This document shows, piece by piece, positions 18,531 to 23,636 of a stretch of 23,636 bases of DNA (position 1 is the first letter of the stretch; every line of letters starts with the position of its first letter). The translations under genes and the position numbers were made by a program. Location: positions 578,024 to 601,659 of the forward strand of contig BFEA01000729.1 of assembly GCA_003427395.1 (NCBI GenBank), given 5' to 3'. Below the pieces are notes generated by a model that was not told where the DNA came from, ran no database searches, and saw nothing but the letters and a program-made list of their open reading frames with translations. This DNA is from Chara braunii. Its lineage: Eukaryota; Streptophyta; Charophyceae; Charales; Characeae.

Positions 18531-18975
18531 GGCGGCTCCCATGTTGGGGGACCCTTATTCTCTAGTATCTTGCGGTCGCAAGGGCTGTCCACCTCCCGAC
18601 TTCACAGTTCTCTTGTCATCCGCCGCGTCTCGCTTGCCCAGTTCATGGCCCCTCGGCTTTTGCCATGTTGAATTCACGAAGCCCTTCTAGCCCCATGCTA
18701 TTGCCCTCATGTGCCTACGTCCTGTTATTTATTTTCTTGACATTGTCGGACCCTTCATCCTGCGGCGCTCAACCCAGGGTATTATTCTTCCCGATGGTCT
18801 CAGCCCAGTCCTTAGTCTTTTGTCTCTCCCTTGCCTCCTTCCTCTGGATTTCTCTATTGTGCACATCTTGGCTATATACCGACTCTCAATGGCCGAGATA
18901 TTATTCGGGAACCAGAGGTCCAGACGCCATATCTCGAACATCTGACTTCTTCTTTTTCTTTCCTTATTTCTTTCA
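18531..18975. other. unassigned sequence left of the right element
   Basis: Mixed sequence crossed by a 158-residue plus frame (18,665-19,141) whose last part is the conserved exon-like block. The first 100 residues show no domain I recognise. TTTCTTTCAG at 18,966-18,975 is a good acceptor directly before the conserved block. Confidence 0.4.
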
Positions 18976-19117
18976 GTCTACTCTGTGTTTGGAGAGGAAG
19001 GCGGCAGGCGGGATTGCAACCCGTAGGACCGCAGAAAGACCTTGTGGGAGGTTGACCCACCGATTGCGGGAGCTCTGCCGAAGCCCAGGCGAGACTCTAG
19101 AGGCAGGGAACTCAGAG
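18976..19117 (+). other. conserved exon-like block 1, right copy
   Basis: Preceded by the acceptor TTTCTTTCAG and followed by GTAGGC, so it has both splice edges of a 142-bp internal exon. The plus frame is open throughout and ends LRELCRSPGETLEAGNSE, similar to the left copy. After the presumed intron the frame would continue GAC TTT AAC TGA, so this could be the penultimate coding exon of a gene whose upstream exons I cannot identify. Alternatively the block is non-coding, and the peptide similarity simply reflects DNA homology. Confidence 0.4.
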
Positions 19118-19226
19118 GTAGGCCGACAATATACCATTTGAATCCCAATAAACCCCCTTATCTATACAAACCTGGTGTTTGGTCTATTTGACTTTGACTT
19201 GTACATATGTTTGTTTTCTTTTTCAG
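19118..19226 (+). other. probable 109-bp intron, right copy
   Basis: Starts GTAGGC and ends TTTTCTTTTTCAG before GACT, matching the edges of the left-copy intron at 4,811-4,910, while the interior is not conserved. The pyrimidine tract before the AG is strong. Confidence 0.4.
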
Positions 19227-19305
19227 GACTTTAACTGAATCACAAAGAGAATCTACTATGCATGTTTATTCATCCGTCTATGGTAAAAATCATGATCTTT
19301 GCATG

Positions 19306-20735
19306 CGATGATTTGAAATGGGGTTGGAGATGAGGTCCTTCAGACTGATCCAATCGTTTTGCTGTTTGCCTAAGACATTGAAATGGGGCTGGAGATGAGG
19401 TCCTTCCGACTAATCCGGTCACTTTGTTGTTTGCCTAAGACATTGAAATGGGGCTGGAGATGAGGTTCTTCAAACTAATCTGGTCGCTTTGCTGTTTGCC
19501 TAAGATATTGAAATCGGGCTGGAGATGAGGTCCTTCAGACTGATCCGGTCGCTTTGCTGTCTGCCTAAGACATTGAAATGAGGCTGGAGATGAGGTCATT
19601 CAGACTGATTTAGTCGCTTTGTTGTCTGCCTAAGACATTTAAATAGGGTTGGAGATGAGATCCTTCAGACTGATCCGGTCGCTTTGCTGTCTGCCTAAGA
19701 CATGGAAATGGGGCTGGAGATGAGGTCCTTCAGACTAATCCAGTCGCTTTGATGTCTGCCTAAGACATTCAAATGGGGCTGGAGACGAGGTCCTTCAGAC
19801 TAATCCGGTCGCTTTGTTGTCTGCCTAAGACATTGAAATGGGGTTGGAGACGAGGTCGATCAGACTGATCCGGTCGCTGTGTTGTCTGCCTAAGACATTG
19901 AAATAGGGCTGGAGATGAGGTCCTTCAGACTGGTCCGATCGCTTTGCTGTCTGCCTAAGACATTGAAATGGAAGTGGAGATGAGATCCTTCAGACTGATC
20001 CGGTCGCTTTGCTGTTTGCCTAAGACATTAAAATGTAACTGGACATGAGGTCCTTCAGATTGATCCGGTCGTTTTGTTGTCTGCCTAAGACATTGAAATG
20101 GGGCTGGAAATGAGGTCCTTCAGACTGATCCGGTCACTTTGCTGTCTGCCTAAGACATTGAAATGGGGTTGGAGATGAGGTCCTTCAGACTGATCCGGTC
20201 GCTTTGGTGTTTGCCTAAGACATTGAAATGAGGCTGGAGATGAGGTCCTTCACACTAATCCGGTCGCTTTGTTATTTGCCTAAGACATTGAAATAGGGCT
20301 GGAGATGGTACTTCAGACTGATACGGTCGCTTTGTTGTCTGCCTAAGACATTGAAATGGGGCTGGAGATGAGGTCCTCCTAACTGATCTAGTTGCTTTGT
20401 TGTTTGCCTAAGACATTGAAATGAGGCTGGAGATGAGGGTCCTTCAGAGTGATCCGGTCACTTTGCTGTTTGCCTAAGACATTGAAATGAGGCTGGAGAT
20501 AAGGTCTTTTAGACTGATACGGTCGCTTTGCTGTTTGACTAAGATATTGAAATGAGGTTGGAGATGAAGTCTTTCTGACAGATCCGGTCGTTTTGTTGTT
20601 TGCCTAAGTCATTGAAATGGGGCTGGAGATGAGGTCCTTCAGACTGATCCGGTCGCTTTGTTGTCTGCCTAAGACATTGAAATGGGGTTGGAGATGAGGT
20701 CCTCCTGACCGATCCGGTCGCTTTGCTAAGTCGGT
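19306..20735. repeat. satellite array, 22 units of 65 bp
   Basis: The unit reads GACATTGAAATGGGGCTGG, AGATGAGGTCCTTCAGACTG, ATCCGGTCGCTTTG, CTGTTTGCCTAA. Starts fall every 65 bp from 19,374 with one- or two-base deviations near 20,284-20,478. Units differ by scattered substitutions with no clear blocks. The last unit ends in GCTAAGTCGGTCAG instead of the usual GCTGTTTGCC. The period is not a multiple of three and no long frame exists. Confidence 0.97.
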
Positions 20736-21133
20736 CAGTTTTGCTTGTTGACTCTTCTCCTTGTGAGAATAGTCCAGGCTAAGTGTGTTAGTGATTTCAT
20801 GGGGTTGACTAAGAACAACTTGGAAAGTTAATCAACTAAGTAAGATACAAGACCAATGTTTTTTTTGTGTGATCAGAACTAGCAAAAGATGAAAACTTTG
20901 GATGAATGAACCTTTGTTTTGAATTCAATTTGACTGAATGTGATGTGGACATGACATACTTGTTGGCAATGCTTTGTCTTTTTGCTTAAGCTTTGTTTGT
21001 CTTTCGCATTATAGGGTAGTCTGTTAGTGTTCGCCTTATGCTTGAGCGATAGACAGGTACATGTCTGCTTTTTGTTTTCGCATTATTTCTTCTTGTTTGA
21101 TTGTCTTTTGTAGGACTTTGACTAGCCTATGAG
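20736..21133. other. unassigned linker after the satellite
   Basis: T-rich sequence with repeated TTTGTTTG-like words. No conserved block shared with the left copy was seen here. Confidence 0.5.
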
Positions 21134-21193
21134 TTAGTAGAAGTTTTGGGAGCCTCTTTTCCTTAGGGGAGATGCTGTCAAAATTTCTACTAA
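21134..21193. repeat. long hairpin, family 2, member 1
   Basis: TTAGTAGAAGTTTTG pairs with CAAAATTTCTACTAA over 15 positions, the only imperfection being a G opposite T, which is allowed in RNA. An inner stem CCTCTTTTCC/GGGGAGA is weaker. Confidence 0.75.
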
Positions 21194-21257
21194 ATATTCA
21201 AAGTTAGTCAACTTTTAGAGATGCCAGTTAGGATAGGATATAGTTTAGTTTTTGGGA

Positions 21258-21316
21258 TTAGTAGGAATTCTGAAAGTCTTCCCTTCTAAAGGAAGTGCTG
21301 CCGAAATTTCTACTAA
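21258..21316. repeat. long hairpin, family 2, member 2
   Basis: TTAGTAGGAATT pairs with AATTTCTACTAA, and an inner CTTCC pairs with GGAAG. The right arm contains AAAGGAAGTGCTGCCGAAAT, identical in member 3. Confidence 0.75.
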
Positions 21317-21383
21317 AACCAAAAAGTTAATTATTTTCAGGTATTTTCAGAGTCACAAGTTTTTCCTTTGAGAATTAGTATAG

Positions 21384-21434
21384 TAAATATTCTTCGAGCA
21401 CACATCCCTAAAGGAAGTGCTGCCGAAATATTTA
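21384..21434. repeat. long hairpin, family 2, member 3
   Basis: TAAATATT pairs with AATATTTA, then GCA with TGC. It keeps the AAAGGAAGTGCTGCCGAAAT right arm, but the outer arms differ from members 1 and 2 while remaining complementary to each other. Confidence 0.65.
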
Positions 21435-21604
21435 GGATTTCTACATCGTTACCAGACGCTACCGCTAAGTAGCTTCAAATGCGATATGGAGTGGAACTTC
21501 GTTAACTCGACAGACGATGTCTGCTTTGATTTTGTGACGCAGGTCATTGCTACCGGCGAGTGTCCTTCGAAGTCTTGAGCTTTATCAACTTCTGCCATCG
21601 AATT

Positions 21605-21674
21605 GATAGCAGGTCGGTTTGCGACTCAACTCCTACCCACTGTGATACCCACACCCAGATGTATGTGACCCTGT
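21605..21674. repeat. conserved block 2, right copy
   Basis: GATAGCAGGTCGGT, GATACCCACA and ACCCTGT match block 2 of the left copy (6,805-6,877). Confidence 0.6.
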
Positions 21675-21819
21675 AGGCGAAAGACATTTCCGTATGAAAG
21701 AAAACCTATCCTTGGAACCTCGCTTAAACGACCATGCAAAAGTTGTATGAAATGGATCGAACGGGTATACCTTTGTTGAGTGGGGGTCGGAAAGGGGTGT
21801 GTGGGACATGAACCTGGGA

Positions 21820-21893
21820 GCAAAGGGGTTGACTACATTTTGTGGCATTTGGATGTGAATTTTTCATTGAGTTTCATGTGTGTGCAGGTATGT
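21820..21893. repeat. conserved block 3, right copy
   Basis: GGTTGACTACATTTTGTGG through TGTGTGTGCAGGTATG matches the left copy ending at 7,096. The TGTGCAG/GT edge is again acceptor-like. Unassigned DNA follows to 22,404. Confidence 0.5.
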
Positions 21894-22404
21894 ATGGAAG
21901 CGAGGACTCGCTCCTGGATTTGAGAGTGATATGGATGAATGAGTGCAGGGTGTGAGTGACAGGTTCAGCTATGGTTGTGAGAATGACTCTCCCTGGTTTC
22001 CCCTTAGACTCACCCTTTTCTTTCTCTTATTTTGCTTCTGTCACTCGCATCTAGCGAATAGGCAGGGGTAGCCGAGCGCAACGTTTAGTGTTCGACCTTT
22101 GATCGGACCAAGAGTTAGTTTGGGTATGGCGAATTGCTCACCAACATGTGACTACTCTTATTTTCTTTCCTTTAGGGCAGGGACGAGCGAATCCCATTTC
22201 AAGAGAGGTTTTGTTTTTTGAATTATTAGTCGGATGTTGGTCCTGAGCCTGAAATTCGAGATCCTTGTCCAGGACATCCCAGGCTCTAGTCCAGCACAAA
22301 AAGGTTTTCCACTTGAGTCGGGCCTACGCCTCTTGCTTATGGTCATCCACTGCCTAAACGACAGGGGCGCCGCAAAGGCTACACAACTTATTCTTCAGCC
22401 GTGC

Positions 22405-22436
22405 AATATCGTGAAGGAAGAACCCTTCACGATATT
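22405..22436. repeat. hairpin with 13-bp perfect stem
   Basis: AATATCGTGAAGG (22,405-22,417) pairs exactly with CCTTCACGATATT (22,424-22,436) around AAGAAC. It lies in the extra DNA between blocks 3 and 4 that the left copy lacks. No T run follows directly. Confidence 0.8.
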
Positions 22437-22814
22437 TTATTTTCGACACTTGAATGTCGTACGCAACTCTGAAACCCATGAGAGGGTGCGCGGATGTGGA
22501 ACATGCATAAAGTGTCGTCATGACAACAGATCAACTGAGTACACATGACTGAGGTTTATGATTCTCTTCGTGTCTGCATTCTTTTTACGCAAAACTATGG
22601 GGGTTCGCTCAGACACATTGGTTTTTCTGAGTTATGGGTCACGGCGTATAAAAAAAGGGACTAGGCTTATTTTGTTTGTCTGAGTTAGTTTGTTTTGTTA
22701 AGTACCGCGTGGTTGAGTTAGGATGTCCTAGTCGACTGACGTTGAACCGCACGTGGGAGATCAGCGCCCCAGCGTGACGGTTCGCGTACAGGTCCTAGCT
22801 AGGCGTGGACCACT

Positions 22815-23011
22815 CGTACCCCCTATGCTATAGCATACGAGAAACGCCCTCGGCTGGGCCACCTCCGCGATTGCAAGTAAAAACTTTCGCGTGTGGTTCA
22901 GTAGCTCGGCGGGGATACGCCCATCCAAGGGATGGTGACAACTCCCGTGGGTGGAGGTAAGTTGTACCTCGCGAGACCCTGTCCTGTCGTAGGGACTCGA
23001 TGGAGGTATAG
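22815..23011. repeat. conserved block 4, right copy
   Basis: About 197 bp matching 7,412-7,610 almost without gaps, with mostly transition differences. It contains GAG/GTAAGT at 22,957 (strong plus-strand donor) inside a hairpin ACAACTCC..GGAGGTAAGTTGT (22,938-22,965) whose loop CCCGTGGG resembles the hairpin-chain loop of the left copy. A minus frame gives similar peptides in both copies (IP-x-EL, FL-x-A, EV, RAF), but base differences over that stretch do not favour third positions, so coding is not supported. Confidence 0.65.
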
Positions 23012-23119
23012 TTGACGCACTCGGCCGGAGCGGCTCCGCCGCTTCCCTTCTCATGAAGCGACTTGCAAATTCTGCCAATCCTACGTGACGTCGCCCGGAA
23101 GGTTCCCCCAGTGGGGACC

Positions 23120-23300
23120 TTGCGCATGACAACGCACATACACACACACACACACACATACACAAATATTTGTTAATATTAGTATTTGAAGTTTGCTCAC
23201 AGTGGTTGTGGTCGGGTCAGGGTTTGAACCCATGCACAAATTTTGAAATACCCAATTGCCCGATCAGATAACCACTCAGGTGGATTGGGTCCCTGTCTGG
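23120..23300 (-). mobile_element. probable tRNA-derived SINE
   Basis: On the minus strand CCACCTGAGTGGTTATCTG (about 23,283 to 23,265) resembles box A of tRNAs of the Ser/Leu type (GCCGAGTGGTTA). GGGTTCAAACCC (23,231 to 23,220) is a good box B. The spacing of roughly 45-50 bases is suitable for Pol III. About 60 bases further the sequence passes into a TG microsatellite (23,134-23,159 on plus as AC), a common SINE tail. No cloverleaf with paired acceptor arms is evident, so it is not a working tRNA. Confidence 0.45.
23134..23163. repeat. (AC)n microsatellite
   Basis: About 13 AC dinucleotides with a CATA interruption at each end. It may be the tail of the SINE-like sequence to its right. Confidence 0.9.
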
Positions 23301-23485
23301 TTTTGGGGACTGCTTTCTTTTGAAGTGTATCCGACGTCAGGCTATTGACACGTCAGGATGTGTCTGTGTGTCTGAACCCTAACGTTGCGCAATGTGGCAG
23401 ACGGGTCCAGTCCTGCAATTTTCAAATGCCAACTTTGACGATTTTCGTACTCAGAGTAATTAATGAAAAGCCTAGGAAGATTTTT
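23301..23485. other. unassigned sequence
   Basis: A short stretch between the SINE-like sequence and the GC-rich inverted repeat. I see no feature in it. Confidence 0.5.
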
Positions 23486-23549
23486 ATGACCGCCCGGTCA
23501 CCCGGGTATGACGCCCGGGGGGGGTCTGACGCCCGGGTAACCCGGTCAT
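23486..23549. repeat. GC-rich inverted repeat before poly-A
   Basis: ATGACCGCCCGGTCACCCGGG (arm start 23,486) pairs imperfectly with CCCGGGTAACCCGGTCAT (23,532-23,549). GACGCCCGGG also occurs twice as a direct repeat in the loop. A 27-A run follows at 23,553-23,579. Confidence 0.65.
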
Positions 23550-23552
23550 GGC

Positions 23553-23579
23553 AAAAAAAAAAAAAAAAAAAAAAAAAAA
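23553..23579. repeat. poly-A run (27)
   Basis: Homopolymer directly after the inverted repeat, which could be the tail of a retroposed non-coding RNA ending in the GC-rich hairpin. Confidence 0.95.
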
Positions 23580-23612
23580 TTGTCGGTGGGGTTTTTCCGC
23601 GCTTTCCGAGAG

Positions 23613-23636
23613 GAGCCCAAATCCGGGCTCTTTTCT
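23613..23636 (+). terminator. hairpin followed by TTTTCT
   Basis: GAGCCC (23,613-23,618) and GGGCTC (23,625-23,630) pair around AAATCC and are followed by TTTTCT at the window edge. In a eukaryote this would fit a Pol III terminator preceded by a stem, but no upstream Pol III gene is visible, so the call is weak. Confidence 0.2.

Larger units (their letters stand above)
18976..23011. repeat. large composite element, right copy
   Basis: Same four conserved blocks in the same order as 4,683-7,610, here at 18,976-19,117, 21,605-21,674, about 21,820-21,893 and 22,815-23,011. The part between blocks 1 and 2 is a 65-bp satellite plus three long hairpins instead of the left copy's hairpin chain. 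It is about 1.1 kb longer than the left copy, mostly from the satellite and from an extra roughly 500 bp between blocks 3 and 4. No transposon protein is encoded. Confidence 0.6.

Noticed and set aside
18665-19141. 158-residue plus frame as a gene
   Set aside because: The first two thirds show no domain and no similarity to the left copy. Only the last 20 or so residues overlap a conserved block, which is described separately.

Overview
This is a gene-poor, repeat-dominated stretch of a nuclear eukaryotic genome. I find no open reading frame that I can support as an intact protein gene. Almost all longer frames are translations of microsatellites, satellites or purine/pyrimidine tracts. Long ATT arrays, poly-A/T runs, GA and GAA tracts, consensus GT..AG splice signals, tRNA-derived fragments and assembly gaps (N runs inside low-complexity DNA) all fit a large repeat-rich genome. 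A green-lineage host, perhaps a streptophyte alga, is only a weak guess from composition.

Layout. 1-4,250: ATT microsatellites alternate with purine-rich and CAGACA-like tracts; one segment is duplicated about 360 bp apart (1,715-2,060 and 2,113-2,420). 4,320-4,640: two related foldbacks. 4,683-7,610: left copy of a large composite element. It has a short exon-like block, a probable 100-bp intron, and a chain of about 15 hairpins that share a loop like CTCCCGTGGGG but differ in stem sequence. Three further conserved blocks follow. 7,650-10,900: mostly unique, unassigned DNA. 10,920-10,991: a tRNA-Ala-like 5' half ending in poly-T. 11,879-12,015: a GA microsatellite with an 18-N gap. 12,075-14,268: a satellite of about 25 units of about 90 bp. 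14,336-14,755: a purine tract with one N and an exact 83-bp-offset duplication. 15,600-18,530: a diverged tandem duplication rich in perfect palindromes, poly-T and a 27-bp minisatellite. 18,976-23,011: right copy of the composite element, in the same orientation, carrying a 22-unit, 65-bp satellite and a different three-member hairpin family. 23,120-23,300: a probable tRNA-derived SINE on the minus strand. 23,486-23,636: a GC-rich inverted repeat, poly-A, and a terminal hairpin followed by T's.

The main result is the pair of composite elements about 14.3-15.4 kb apart. Four blocks are conserved in the same order (4,683/18,976; 6,805/21,605; 7,025/21,820; 7,412/22,815), while the DNA between blocks 1 and 2 has been filled by unrelated arrays in each copy. 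They may be old long terminal repeats, or two members of a non-autonomous element family, or a segmental duplication. No gag, pol, transposase or helicase motif was seen between or within them. The hairpin chain of the left copy, with a conserved loop and differing but complementary stems, is the observation I consider least explained.
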